From: Deltaproteobacteria bacterium
Lineage (GTDB): Bacteria > Desulfobacterota > Deferrimicrobia > Deferrimicrobiales > Deferrimicrobiaceae
Assembly (NCBI GenBank): GCA_021815305.1
Contig: JAKAHC010000003.1
Coordinates: 1 to 64,000 of the forward strand
Direction: 5' to 3'
Length of the DNA: 64,000 bases
Below are positions 23,331-33,700 of this stretch, one piece after another; within the stretch, counting starts at the first letter, position 1; every line of letters starts with the position of its first letter. The notes beneath the pieces are model-generated. The model was not told where the DNA came from and did not search any database. It saw only the letters and a list, made by a program, of their open reading frames with translations. The position numbers and the translations under genes were made by a program.

Positions 23331-24506
23331 TCACTCCGCCTTCGCCTTTTCCGGCATCCGGAGGAAGAGAAGCAACGTCGCCGCGATCAGGGCCAGGGCC
23401 GCGCTCGCGCCGAAAGCCGCGGGAGCGCCGAACGCATTCCACAGGAGTCCGAAAATCACGCTCGCCGGGAGTGCGCAGATCCCGACCACGAGGTGGAACC
23501 ACCCGTACGCCGTTCCCCGCCGGTCCGCGGAGACGAAGTCGGCAACCAGCGCGCGTTCCGTCCCCTCGCATGCCGCGTGGTACATCCCGTAGAAAAGGAA
23601 AAGCCCCACCATCCAGTAGACCCCCCGGGTCAGCCCCCAGGCCGCGTAGACGGCCGCATAGACCGCCCACCCTCCGAGGATCACCCGCTTGCGCCCGAAG
23701 CGGTCGGACAGGATCCCGGCGTGGGTGGAGAAGGACGACTTGACCAGTTGAAAGGCGCCCCACAGGAGGGGGATATACGTCGGCGGCACCCCGGCGTCCA
23801 CCGCCCGCAGGATGAGAAATCCGTCGCTCGCGTTTCCCAGGGTGAACACGCCCACGGCGACGAGGTAGCGGCGGAAGTGAGGGGGGAGCGACCCGTCTCC
23901 GAGGCGCAATCCTTTGCCGGGCGTCCCCGCCGAGCCGGTTTCCCTGACGAACAGGATCAGCGCGAGCACGGCCGCGATGCCGGGGAGGGCGGCGAGCAGG
24001 AAGATCGCCCGGTAGGAGAACCCCCCCGCCGAAAGGAGCAGAAACGCCGCCACGGGTCCCACGGCGGCTCCCAGGTTGTCCATCGCCCGGTGCCATCCGA
24101 ACGCCTTTCCCCGGACCTTCGCCGGCACGGAAGCGGCGATGAGGGCGTCCCGGGGGGAGGTGCGGATCCCTTTCCCGGTCCGGTCTGCGAACCGGATGGC
24201 CAGGACGTGGATCCACGAGGTGGCGAACGCCGAAAGGGGGCGTGCGATCGTGGCCACCGAGTATCCCCACACCACGAGCGGTTTCTTCCGGGCGACCCGG
24301 TCGGACCATGCTCCGGACAGCAGCTTGACCAGGCTGGAGGTGGCCTCCGCGACCCCTTCGATCACTCCGAGGGCGGTCGGGCCCGCCCCAAGCGCCGTCG
24401 TGATGAAGAGGGGGAGGAGCGGAGAGATCATGTCGGAGGAGACGTCGGTGAGGAAGCTCACGGCTCCGAGGGCGATCACGTTGCGGGGGAGTTTACGTTT
24501 TTCCAT
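23331..24506 (-). CDS. MFS transporter
   Basis: A 391-residue, 12-helix major facilitator superfamily carrier. The N-terminus FLTDVSSDMISPLLPLF and the loop-2 motif GAWSDRVARKKP are typical of a prokaryotic MFS subgroup of unknown substrate. ATG 24506 is preceded by GGAGGTGA and is favoured over a GTG 12 bp upstream. It overlaps the end of the P-type ATPase gene by 14 nt, so the two are co-translated and it may move a related metal chelate or toxic compound. Confidence 0.88.
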   Translation of the reverse strand: MEKRKLPRNVIALGAVSFLTDVSSDMISPLLPLFITTALGAGPTALGVIEGVAEATSSLVKLLSGAWSDRVARKKPLVVWGYSVATIARPLSAFATSWIHVLAIRFADRTGKGIRTSPRDALIAASVPAKVRGKAFGWHRAMDNLGAAVGPVAAFLLLSAGGFSYRAIFLLAALPGIAAVLALILFVRETGSAGTPGKGLRLGDGSLPPHFRRYLVAVGVFTLGNASDGFLILRAVDAGVPPTYIPLLWGAFQLVKSSFSTHAGILSDRFGRKRVILGGWAVYAAVYAAWGLTRGVYWMVGLFLFYGMYHAACEGTERALVADFVSADRRGTAYGWFHLVVGICALPASVIFGLLWNAFGAPAAFGASAALALIAATLLLFLRMPEKAKAE

Positions 24507-26652
24507 CGTCACCTCCACGGTGGGGCTCGGGACGCAGGATCCGCAGTCCGTTGAAGATCACGAGGAGGGTCGTCCCCATGTCGGCGAGTACCGCCATCCA
24601 GAGCGTGGCGTATCCGCCCACCGCCAGGGCCAGGAAGCCGGCCTTTATGACGAGGGCGCTGAAGACGTTCTGGCGGACGACGGATACCATCCGTCGTCCC
24701 AGCGCGATGGCGGAGGGGATTTTCCGGAGGTCCCCGGTGAGGAGGGCCACGTCCGCGGTCTCCATCGCCGCCGGGGAACCCGCGGCGGCCATCGCCACGC
24801 CGACGGAGGAAAGGGCAAGGGCCGGGGCGTCGTTTACTCCGTCCCCGACCATCGCAACGATCCCGTAGGATCCCACGAGCTGCCGCACCCTCGCGAGCTT
24901 GTCCTCCGGGAGGAGGCCGTACGAGACCTCGTCGATTCCCGTGGAGCTTCCCGCGGCTCGCGCCGCCTCCTCCCGGTCCCCCGTGAGCAGCGCGAGGTGC
25001 GAAATTCCCAATCTCCGAAGCGCGCCGACGGTCCGGGCGGCCTCGGGCCGGAGTTCGTCCTCCATCTCCACCGTCCCGAGGAGGATGTCCCCGGTGCCCA
25101 CGACGGCAACGGTGGCGGAGTTCCCGGCGCCGAGAGCGCGATCGAGGTCTTCCCGGCGAAACCCCATCCTCTCGAACAGCCTGCGGTTCCCCACGGAGAC
25201 CAGCGTTCCGTCCACCATCGCCGACACACCCAGCCCGCCGACGACGGAGAGCGTCCTGGCGATGGTTCCCCGGGCCGCCGTGGCGACCCCCCGCCGCGCC
25301 GCCTCCCGGCGGATCGCTTCCGCGGCCGGGTGCGCGGAGCCGGCTTCCACGGCCCCCGCCAGCCGCAGCACCTCCTCCTCCGTCCCCCCGGAGAGGGCGC
25401 GAACCCGGGTGACGCGGAGCCTTCCGTGCGTGAGGGTGCCGGTCTTGTCGAATGCCACGGCCCGCACCTTCCCCAGCGTCTCGAGGTGCCTTGCGCCTTT
25501 CACGAGGATCCCCTCGCGGGTGGCTCTCGTCAGCGCCGAGAGGGTGACTACGGGGGCCGCAAGGACGATGGCGCAAGGGCAGGCGATCACCAGGATCACG
25601 AGGGCCCGGTACACCCAGTCGAGGACGGCTCCCCGCCCCATCAGGGGAGGAAGGGCCGCGAGGAGGACGGCGACGGCGAGCACGGCCGGCGTGTACGCCG
25701 CGGCGAACCGCTCCATGAACGTCTGGACGGACGCCTTCTCCCCCTGCGCCTCCTCAACCCGCCGCAGGATCCCGGCGTAGGTGGAATCCGGGAGCGTCCG
25801 GGTCGCCTCGGCGATGAGCAGACCCCGCCCGTTCACCGTTCCCGCGTAAATGGGGTCGCCCTCCTCCTTTTCCACGGGGGCGGACTCTCCGGTGAGGAGC
25901 GCCTCGTTGAGGTCGGAGGAACCCCGTCGCACGATCGCGTCCACGGGGACGCGTTCCCCCGGCCGGACGATCAGGGTGTCCCCCGGACGGACCTCTTCCG
26001 CGGGGACGGTGCGCTCCTCTCCCCCCACGCCCCCGACGCGCACCACCGCCCGCTCCGGGGAGATGGCGAACAGCTCCACGGTGGCCCGGCGTGCGCGATC
26101 CAGGCTGCGGGACTCCAGCGCGTTCGCCAGGGCGAAGAGGGTCACGACGACCGACGCCTCCACCCATTCCCCCATCAGGGTCGATCCCCCGATGGAGATC
26201 GTCATCAGCGCGTTCATCCCGAGCGACCGGTTCAGGACTTCCCGCGCTCCCCGGATCGCCACGGGGGCGCCTCCCAGGAGGATCGAGGCGAGGAAGGGGA
26301 GACGGCTCAACGGGGCCGCGGGGAAGAGCGCCTTCAGGAGGATCCCGAGCAGGAGGGTTGCGCCGGCGACGCAGAACGTCCGCATGGGACCTCGGCTGGA
26401 CTCGGGCAGGTCGGCCTTCCGGAGCGCCTCGTCCATCGGGTGCCCTTCCATGCCGATCCTGCGCAGGGCCTCGAGAATCGCATCGACGTCCCCGCGGTGG
26501 CGCACCTCCACCTGCCGGGAGAAGAGCCGGAAGGTGAGCGACTCCACGCCGGGCACGCGGGAGAGGGCGGCGCGGATCTCCCGCTCCTCGTCGGGGCAGT
26601 CCATCGCCGGAACGAAAATGCGAGAGACGTTGGCGCGCTCTTGCGGCTTCAT
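24493..26652 (-). CDS. P1B-type heavy-metal ATPase, Zn/Cd/Pb exporter type
   Basis: A 719-residue P1B ATPase. An N-terminal heavy-metal-associated domain (about 10-75) carries the acidic MDCPDEE form of the metal site. The ion-pore motif ACPCAIV, the phosphorylation site DKTGT, TGDRE and GDGVNDAP are all present. The last helices carry a Lys (VIKAGFLAL) and an Asp (LADMGTTLLVIFN) at the positions that define ZntA-like Zn2+/Cd2+/Pb2+ pumps. It acts in the inner membrane to export metal. It starts 15 bp after the methyltransferase gene and overlaps the MFS gene. Confidence 0.92.
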   Translation of the reverse strand: MKPQERANVSRIFVPAMDCPDEEREIRAALSRVPGVESLTFRLFSRQVEVRHRGDVDAILEALRRIGMEGHPMDEALRKADLPESSRGPMRTFCVAGATLLLGILLKALFPAAPLSRLPFLASILLGGAPVAIRGAREVLNRSLGMNALMTISIGGSTLMGEWVEASVVVTLFALANALESRSLDRARRATVELFAISPERAVVRVGGVGGEERTVPAEEVRPGDTLIVRPGERVPVDAIVRRGSSDLNEALLTGESAPVEKEEGDPIYAGTVNGRGLLIAEATRTLPDSTYAGILRRVEEAQGEKASVQTFMERFAAAYTPAVLAVAVLLAALPPLMGRGAVLDWVYRALVILVIACPCAIVLAAPVVTLSALTRATREGILVKGARHLETLGKVRAVAFDKTGTLTHGRLRVTRVRALSGGTEEEVLRLAGAVEAGSAHPAAEAIRREAARRGVATAARGTIARTLSVVGGLGVSAMVDGTLVSVGNRRLFERMGFRREDLDRALGAGNSATVAVVGTGDILLGTVEMEDELRPEAARTVGALRRLGISHLALLTGDREEAARAAGSSTGIDEVSYGLLPEDKLARVRQLVGSYGIVAMVGDGVNDAPALALSSVGVAMAAAGSPAAMETADVALLTGDLRKIPSAIALGRRMVSVVRQNVFSALVIKAGFLALAVGGYATLWMAVLADMGTTLLVIFNGLRILRPEPHRGGDDGKT

Positions 26653-26667
26653 CGACCGGGGAGTCTC

Positions 26668-27444
26668 TTATGGTTTCTTCGCGACGAAGATGGCTTTCTC
26701 GTCCGAGTAAGACACGACCCGGCCGTTTTCGGTACGGATCCGGAACGTCTCCCTCGCCAGGGGGAACGCCGAAAGGAACATCATCTCGACCTCCCATTGC
26801 ACGTCCTTGGGGAGGCCGGTTCTCGCCGACCACTCGGGGAACGGGTGGGTCTTCCAGAAGGAGGCGCTTTGGACGAGGGCCAGCCCCGCCCCCGAAAGGA
26901 ACTCCAGCCACTCCTCGACGCGGTAGCTGCGCACGTGGGACGGGTCGTGCACCTTCTCGATGCCGTTGAGGAATGCATCCAGCGACGGCTCCCCGGGGAC
27001 CACGCTGTCGATGATGCCGACCCGCCCGCCGGGGCGGGTGACGCGCGCCATCTCCGAGAGGGCCGACCGGACGTCGGGGAAGTGGTGCGGAGCGATGCGG
27101 CACGTCACGCGGTCGAAGACGGCGTCGGCGAAGGGGAGCGCCTCGGCGTCGGCCACGGCGAAGGAGATGTTTCGGACTCCTTTCTCCCGCGCCAGCGTCC
27201 GGGCCTCCATCAGCATCACGGGTGTCAGGTCGGACGCCACCACGCGGGCGACGCGGCCGGCGATCGTGACGGCGGTGTGCCCGCCGCCGGTGGCGACGTC
27301 GAGGACGCGGTGCTCCGCGTCGAGGGCCAGGCCCGTGAAGAGAAGGTCCAGGTCCTCCACGTCGGAATGATCCGTGCTGCAGCGGTATCTCGACGCCACC
27401 CGGCCGAACTGTGCGCGGGTGAACCCCTTCGGCGGCGACGGCAT
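26668..27444 (-). CDS. SAM-dependent class I methyltransferase (UbiE-like)
   Basis: A 258-residue methyltransferase. SAM-binding motif I is VLDVATGGGHTAV (about residues 45-58), the acidic motif II is VVASDLTPVML, and ADAEALPFADAVFD is typical of the UbiE/Methyltransf_11 group. The substrate is unknown. The start has an AGGAGGG ribosome-binding site. It leads the operon that continues into the metal ATPase and is divergent from addB; 75 bp separate the starts. Larger open frames antisense to addB on this strand are artefacts of GC-rich codon use. Confidence 0.88.
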   Translation of the reverse strand: MPSPPKGFTRAQFGRVASRYRCSTDHSDVEDLDLLFTGLALDAEHRVLDVATGGGHTAVTIAGRVARVVASDLTPVMLMEARTLAREKGVRNISFAVADAEALPFADAVFDRVTCRIAPHHFPDVRSALSEMARVTRPGGRVGIIDSVVPGEPSLDAFLNGIEKVHDPSHVRSYRVEEWLEFLSGAGLALVQSASFWKTHPFPEWSARTGLPKDVQWEVEMMFLSAFPLARETFRIRTENGRVVSYSDEKAIFVAKKP

Positions 27445-27519
27445 CAGTGACCCTCCTGCCCTATTTTCCGACGCCTCCGGGGCGATTACAAGGCCGCGCG
27501 GCGCGCAGGATTCATTACA

Positions 27520-30500
27520 ATGGCGGGTACGATGGAAAAAGGACCGCTCCATCTCTCCCGGCTCTACGCCGGACCGTTCCTCGCCCTCGAGCGGGCGCTC
27601 CTGTCCCGCCTTTCCCTCTCCTCCTGGGGCGGACAGGGGTGGGAACGCGTCCTGCTCGTCCCCTCCAACGAACTGCGGGAGCACCTCCTCAAGCGGCTCG
27701 CGCTGCGGGGGGATCGGGCCTGCGCCGGCGCCTCCGCGATGACGCTGTACGACTTCGCCCACCGGCTGCTGAAGCACCGGGGGGTGTTCCCGCGCGAACT
27801 CCCGCCCGCCCGGATGGCCGCGGCGCTGACGGCGGCGGTCAGGGAGACGTACGCCGCGGGGAAGGGGGATTTCGCGTCGATCGCCGGGACGCCGGGATTT
27901 CCCTCGGCGCTCGCCCGTACCCTCGCGGATTTCGAGGAGGGATGGGTGGGTGACGCCGAACTCTTCGCGGCGGAGAGGAAGGCGCGCGAGGGGGGGGATC
28001 CGCGGAGGGCCGCGAGGTGGGCGGAGTGGCGCCGGCTGGCTGCGGCGGTGGAGCGGAAAGTCCTTGCGATGGGAGGGGAGACGCGACGGAGGATCTTCCA
28101 GGAAGCCGTGGAGGGATTCGAGCAGCCCGGGTACCCCTTTCGGGTGACCCTCTACGGGTTCTACGACTTCACGCGGCTCCAGTGGACGCTGGTCGACCGG
28201 CTTCTCCAAAGCGGCCTCCTGGACGAGGTGTACTTTCCGGGCCTCTTCGACGGGCAGGGTGCGCTCGCCCCTTCCTTCTTCTACGCCGCGAGGGCATGGG
28301 ACCGTCTGCGGACCGCGTTCGAGGGGAACGTGGAGTTCCTCCCGGATGATCCGTCGCCCGCCGTCGCGGCGGTGCGGGAGCGGATCTTCTCCCCCTTTCC
28401 TCCCGGCGAGCCGGTCCCGGCGCCGTTCGCCGTGTTGTCCGCGCCGCACGGGGAGGGGGAAATGCGTCTTGCCGCACGGCAGGTCCGGAAGTGGCAGATC
28501 GAGGAGCCGGCCGCGACGGTGTTCCTCGTGGCGCGGAAGGTGACGCCGGAGGCGATGGCCGACTGGGAACGGATCGCGGCGGAGTACGGCATCCGCACGG
28601 CGGGCCGGATCGACGTCCCGCTTTCCTCGGTTCCCCCCGTGCGTCTTCTCCTGCGGATGGTCGAGGTGGCGCGAGACGACTTCCCGCGGCGGAAAGTGCT
28701 CGACATCCTCGAATCGCCGTACCGCCGCCGGGTCTCGGACGGCGGCGAGGTCGCCCCCCGCCCCGACCTCTGGGACATCCTTTCCCGCGAGGCGATGGTC
28801 GTCTCCGGCGCCGACTGGGAGGCGCGGCTTTCCCGCCTGCGGCGGTGCCGCGAGGGAGAGGACGGGGAGGAAACGGACGGGCGGCGGGAGCAGCTTGGGC
28901 TCCTGGCTGCGGAAGTGCGCTCCCTCCGCGCGGCCCTTTCCCCCTTGCGGGAGGCCAAGGGGTACCGCGCCCTCGCGGGGGCGCTGCGGGAGATCCTGAC
29001 GCGGGAATTCCGCGTGGTCCTGGACGATACCCCGGAGGGAGAGAGGGACCGGAGGGCCGTGGAGGCGCTCCTTGCGGTCCTCTCCGATCTCGAGGGGATC
29101 CCGGACGACGAGGCTCCGTGGCCGGGAACGCGGGAGGCTTTGGACGGATTCCTTTCCCTCCTGTCCGTCCAGCGGCTCTTCACGGGGGAACGGGGCGGGA
29201 TGCGCGCGCAGGGGACGGTCGTTTTCGGCGATGCCGCCGCGATGCGCGGGGTCACGGGGACCCATGCGCTGGTCCTGTCCGTCAATGAAGAAGCGGTTCC
29301 CGCACAGATCGAGGAGGACCCCCTTCTCCCGGACGACGACCGGGAGGAGTTGAACCGTCTGCTGCGCCGGGACGATGCGCCGGAAGCCCTTTCGCTGCGG
29401 CGGCGCAACGGCACCGAGGAGCGTCTGCTCTTCGCGCTCCCCGCGGCTTCCGTGCGGAAGGGGATCGCGTATTCCGTTCTTCGTGCGGACGGGGCGGGCT
29501 CGGCAAAACGGCCGTCCCTCTACCTCCTCCACCTCCTGTCCCGTTTCCGCGGCCCCTCGGTGTTCTCCGAAGACTGGGAGGAGGCTTCCGGAGCGGTGGC
29601 GGATCGGTTGCCGCGGTCCCCCTTTGCCTCGCTCCGCGGCGGGGGGGTCAAAAGCCCGCGCGAGGAGGCGCTGGCGGCGTGGCGGGAAGGGAGGGAGCTT
29701 CCCCCGGCATCCGCAGGGGTGCCGTGGCGCCGCATCCTGCGCACCTTGTCCTCCTGGGCTGCAAGGGGCGCGGGAGCGTCGATCTTTCCCGGCCCCGGGG
29801 TCGCCGCTCCGCTTCCGGCATCGCACAGTGCGTCCGCACTGGAGGAGTTGGCACGGTGCCCGTACCGGTATTTCCTGCACCGGGTCCTCTCCTTCGATCC
29901 CGCGGAGGAACCGGAAGGGGAGCAGGCCCTCACTCCCGCGGAAATGGGGGAGATCGCCCACGACATCCTGCGGCGCCTCGGGAAGGAGGCGGCCGAAGGG
30001 AAGGGGTGGGGAGAGGTCGCCGCCGCGGCCCGCAAGAGCGTGTCGAGCTTCGTCCGGGAGAACCCGACGGGGCTTCCCGGGCTCTTCCGCATCCAGTGCC
30101 GCGCGGTGGAGCGCGACGTGGAGCGTTTCGTCGCGCTCGAGCGCAACCGGGAGGAGGAGGGGCCGGGGTGGAGAATCTCCCGGGTGGAGGCGTCCTTTGT
30201 CGTCCCCGCCGATCCGCCCCTTCCGGCCTTCCGGGGCAGGGTCGATCGGCTGGACCGGGGCCCTGCGGGGGAAGCGCGGGTGGTGGATTACAAGTACAGC
30301 GACCCGAAGCACGGCGATCCGAGGCGGGGAGCCGCCTCCGCCGATCGGATGCTCCACGGCCTGTCCCACCAGGTCCCCGTGTATCTTGCCTGGGCCCGAA
30401 CGCTCGATCCGGCGCCGTCCTCGGTCGCGGCGGTCTTTTACTTCCTGCGCAACGGATTCGGGGAATTTCCCGCCCCGGCGTGGGAGGAGGTTCGGGACGG

Positions 30501-30750
30501 CTGGGCCGCCGCCTTGGGAGACTGGCTGTCCGTCGCGGCGGCGGGGATGTTCCCCCCCCTTCCCCACCACCGGTTCACCTACGCCGGGCAGGCGGCGCCG
30601 CGCTACTGCGACGCCTGTCCCTTCAAGGACCATTGCCGGGTTTCGCCCGCCTACGACGGATCGGAAGTCGACCCCGGGTCGGTCGCGGTCCTGCTGGCGG
30701 CGGATCCCGTGCTGCGGCGGGTGTCCTCCCACCGGCCGGGGAAGGGGTGA
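27520..30750 (+). CDS. addB: AddB-like helicase-nuclease subunit
   Basis: A 1076-residue partner of AddA in double-strand-break repair and recombination. The N-terminus is a degenerate UvrD-like fold (RVLLVPSNELREHLL). The C-terminal 250 residues are a PD-(D/E)XK nuclease with GEIAHDIL, GRVDRLDRG and ARVVDYKYS. Four cysteines typical of the AddB iron-sulfur pin are present (LARCPYRYF and YCDACPFKDHCR). ATG 27520 is chosen, with AGGA 10 nt ahead; an in-frame ATG 12 nt later is possible. addA follows after 5 bp. Confidence 0.88.
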   Translation: MAGTMEKGPLHLSRLYAGPFLALERALLSRLSLSSWGGQGWERVLLVPSNELREHLLKRLALRGDRACAGASAMTLYDFAHRLLKHRGVFPRELPPARMAAALTAAVRETYAAGKGDFASIAGTPGFPSALARTLADFEEGWVGDAELFAAERKAREGGDPRRAARWAEWRRLAAAVERKVLAMGGETRRRIFQEAVEGFEQPGYPFRVTLYGFYDFTRLQWTLVDRLLQSGLLDEVYFPGLFDGQGALAPSFFYAARAWDRLRTAFEGNVEFLPDDPSPAVAAVRERIFSPFPPGEPVPAPFAVLSAPHGEGEMRLAARQVRKWQIEEPAATVFLVARKVTPEAMADWERIAAEYGIRTAGRIDVPLSSVPPVRLLLRMVEVARDDFPRRKVLDILESPYRRRVSDGGEVAPRPDLWDILSREAMVVSGADWEARLSRLRRCREGEDGEETDGRREQLGLLAAEVRSLRAALSPLREAKGYRALAGALREILTREFRVVLDDTPEGERDRRAVEALLAVLSDLEGIPDDEAPWPGTREALDGFLSLLSVQRLFTGERGGMRAQGTVVFGDAAAMRGVTGTHALVLSVNEEAVPAQIEEDPLLPDDDREELNRLLRRDDAPEALSLRRRNGTEERLLFALPAASVRKGIAYSVLRADGAGSAKRPSLYLLHLLSRFRGPSVFSEDWEEASGAVADRLPRSPFASLRGGGVKSPREEALAAWREGRELPPASAGVPWRRILRTLSSWAARGAGASIFPGPGVAAPLPASHSASALEELARCPYRYFLHRVLSFDPAEEPEGEQALTPAEMGEIAHDILRRLGKEAAEGKGWGEVAAAARKSVSSFVRENPTGLPGLFRIQCRAVERDVERFVALERNREEEGPGWRISRVEASFVVPADPPLPAFRGRVDRLDRGPAGEARVVDYKYSDPKHGDPRRGAASADRMLHGLSHQVPVYLAWARTLDPAPSSVAAVFYFLRNGFGEFPAPAWEEVRDGWAAALGDWLSVAAAGMFPPLPHHRFTYAGQAAPRYCDACPFKDHCRVSPAYDGSEVDPGSVAVLLAADPVLRRVSSHRPGKG

Positions 30751-30755
30751 CGGCG

Positions 30756-33700
30756 ATGAACGAGGACCTCGGAGGGTCGGCGCGCGTCTTCCGGAGGAAT
30801 CTCGCGGTGGACGCCTCCGCGGGAACGGGCAAAACGGCGTGGCTGGTTGCGCGGGTCACCAATCTGTTCCTCGACCAGCCGGGGCTGCTGCCGGACCACG
30901 TGCTCCTGCTGACGTTCACGGACAAGGCGGCCGCCGAGATGAAAGGGCGCCTGACCGAGCGGTGGGAGCGCCTGTACGCCGCGGCGCAGGAGAGCGAAGA
31001 CCCGGCCGAGATCGGGCGGCGGATGGCTGCGTGGAAACCCGTGGTGGAGGTCCCGGAGGGGAGATACCCCGAACCGGGATCGCTGCGGCGGCGCGTGGAG
31101 GAGATGGTCGACGGGGAGGGCCGCCTGTCGGTCACCACGTTCCACTCCTTTTGCGCCCGCGTGCTCCGGTCGTTCCCGGCGGAGGCGGGGGTGGACCCCC
31201 TCTTCGAGGTGCTGTCGAAAAGCGAGGCCTCCGACGCGTGGGACGCGGCGTTCCGCACGTTCCTCCGCGGCGAGTTCGGCGCGGAAGCCGCATCGCGCGA
31301 GTGGGAGACGATCCTCCTGCGGGCGCAGGATCCCGGGAAAGTGTGGTCCGTGATCCGCCGGCTGTGCCTGGCCCAGCGCGACCTGCTCCGCGGCGCCCCG
31401 CCGGACTTCGGGTCGCCCGGGGACTTCCTGTCGTTCCTCCGAAGGGAATACGCGTCCCATGTCGCGTACTTCCGGTCTTTCGTCGCGGGGATCGCAGTCT
31501 CCGCCGAGGATCCGGCGGCGGCGTTCCGGGCGGCGCTGGATCGTCTCGTGCCCGCGTGGGAGGCGGTCCTGCGGGGGGATCTCGATGCGGCGGCCGCGTG
31601 CGCCGCGGAGGGGGCCGCGGCCTTCGATATCGATCTGCGGAAGGCCCGGAGCGGGAAGAAGTTCCCCAGGCCCGAGGGCCCCCTGCTTTCCGAGGTCCGG
31701 GACGCGCTCCGGAAATTCTTCGATCTCCTCGAAGAAGTCCCCGGGGGGGACGCCGCCGCGCGTTTCCTCGTTGCCCGGGCCGGTACGGCCATCGCGGCGT
31801 ACGAGCGGGCGAAAGGGAGCGGCCTCGACTTCATGGACCTTCTGCTCCGCGCGGGAGACCTCCTGGCGAAGAACCCGGAAGTGGCGCGGCGCCTCGCTGC
31901 GCGGTTCCGGTATGTGTTCGTGGATGAGTTCCAGGACACGGATCCCGTGCAGGCGGAGGTTCTCCGGACGCTGTCGGCTTCGGGCGGGGAAGGGCGGCTG
32001 TTCGTCGTGGGGGACCCGAAGCAGTCCATCTACGGCTTCCGGCGCGCGGACATCCAGGCGTACCGCCGGTTCCGGGACGGGATGCTCTCGGAAGGAGGGG
32101 AGGATGTCGCGCTGGCGCGGAACTTCCGGAGCCGGCCCGACCTGGTCGCCACGCTGAACGGCCTGTTCTCCCGCGTCCTGCGGGGAGGGGAGGATTTTTC
32201 CCCCGCGTACGTCCCGGTGCGGCCGCAGCGGGACGACCCCGGAACGGGACACCCCGTCATTCTTTACACGCTGGACGCCTCGGTGGAGGAAGCCGGGTTC
32301 CTGTCCGCCCTGGTGCAACGGGTCGTCGGCACGGTGAAGGTCCGGGACCGGGACGGGTCGGAACGGCCCGCCGCCTTCCGCGACGTCGCCGTGCTCTACC
32401 GTTCCGACGCATCGGGGGAACTGCTTTCAGGGTACCGGGAGGCCCTCGCCGCCGCGGGGATCCCGCACATCGTGCCGTCGCGGAAGGGGTTCTTCCTCCG
32501 GCAGGAAATCCAGGACCTGAGGATCGTGCTCTCCGCGGTCGACGTTCCCGCCGACCTCTCGGCCCGCCACGCCGCGCTGAAAACCCTCTTCTTCGGCCTG
32601 TCGGACGAGGAGATCCTCCCGCTCTACGGCCGGGATGCGGCCGCCGTGCCCCTCCGGACACGCGATGCGTTGGCGCTTCTCTCCCGGCTCTCCGCAAGAC
32701 GGGAGCGGGCCATGCTCCCCGATCTGCTGGCCGAACTGTTCCGGGAGACGGGGGTGGACTTTGTGGCCGCGCGGCTTCCCGAAGGGGAGCGGGTGGCGCA
32801 GAACCTGGCCAAGGCGGCGGAGATGGCGCGCGCCTTCGAATGGGGCGGCGCCGGGTCCCTCAAGCTTTTCCTCGCGGAGGTCCGGCGAAAGTCGGGGGAA
32901 GGATGGGAGGAGGACGAGGTCCCCGACTTCGAGGAAGGGGAGGATGCGGTCCGACTTTCCACGATCCACGCCGCGAAAGGGCTGGAGTTCCCGGTGGTGA
33001 TCCTGGGAGGGTTGTCGCGCGGCGGCAGGAAAGGGCCGGAGGGTCTCCGGGCGGACCCGGGCCAGGGGATCTCGGCGGTGATCTTCCCCGGGTTCCGCAC
33101 CTATTCCGCCTTCCGGGAGGTCCCGCGCCCCGGGGGGTCCGTGACCTTCGAGCGGCGGGAGCGGGAGAAGGTCGTGGCCGAGGAACAGCGCCTGCTCTAC
33201 GTTGCGGCGACCCGCGCGCGGGACCGTCTGTTCCTGGTCGACGGCGGGAAGGGAGCGGGTTCGGACCTGCGGGATGCGCTTCGGGAAGGGCTCGGAGGCG
33301 TCCTTTCCGTGGACAACTCCATATGCCCAGTGACGGGTCTTCCCGGGGATCGGCTGGTATTGGGGCCGCCGGAGCCGGAGGGGACCTTCGGCGGAGAACT
33401 CCTGCGCGTGGGCGTCCCTTCGCCGCTGAAGGGGGAGATCCCGCCCCCGAAGATCGCGAAACCGCTCCCGTCCCCCCCCGGGGAACGGCCGGCGGAAACG
33501 GAAACCGGGCCGGTTCCCCTGCCCGAACCGGTGACGCTGGCCGAGCTGAACGACCGGGACCGGGGCAGGCGGTTCGGGGAAAAGGTGCACCGTGCCTTCG
33601 AGGCGTTCCCTCCCACGACATCGCCGTGGCCGCCGGAAGGCGCGGTCCCCCCCGTGGGATGGGAAGAGGAGGAGAGGCCCCGGTGGGAGGCGATCGTCGC

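Noticed and set aside
26668-30732. Very long minus-strand frame antisense to addB
   Set aside because: Only its last 258 codons (26668-27444) are a real gene; the rest is antisense shadow of addB caused by GC-rich third positions.
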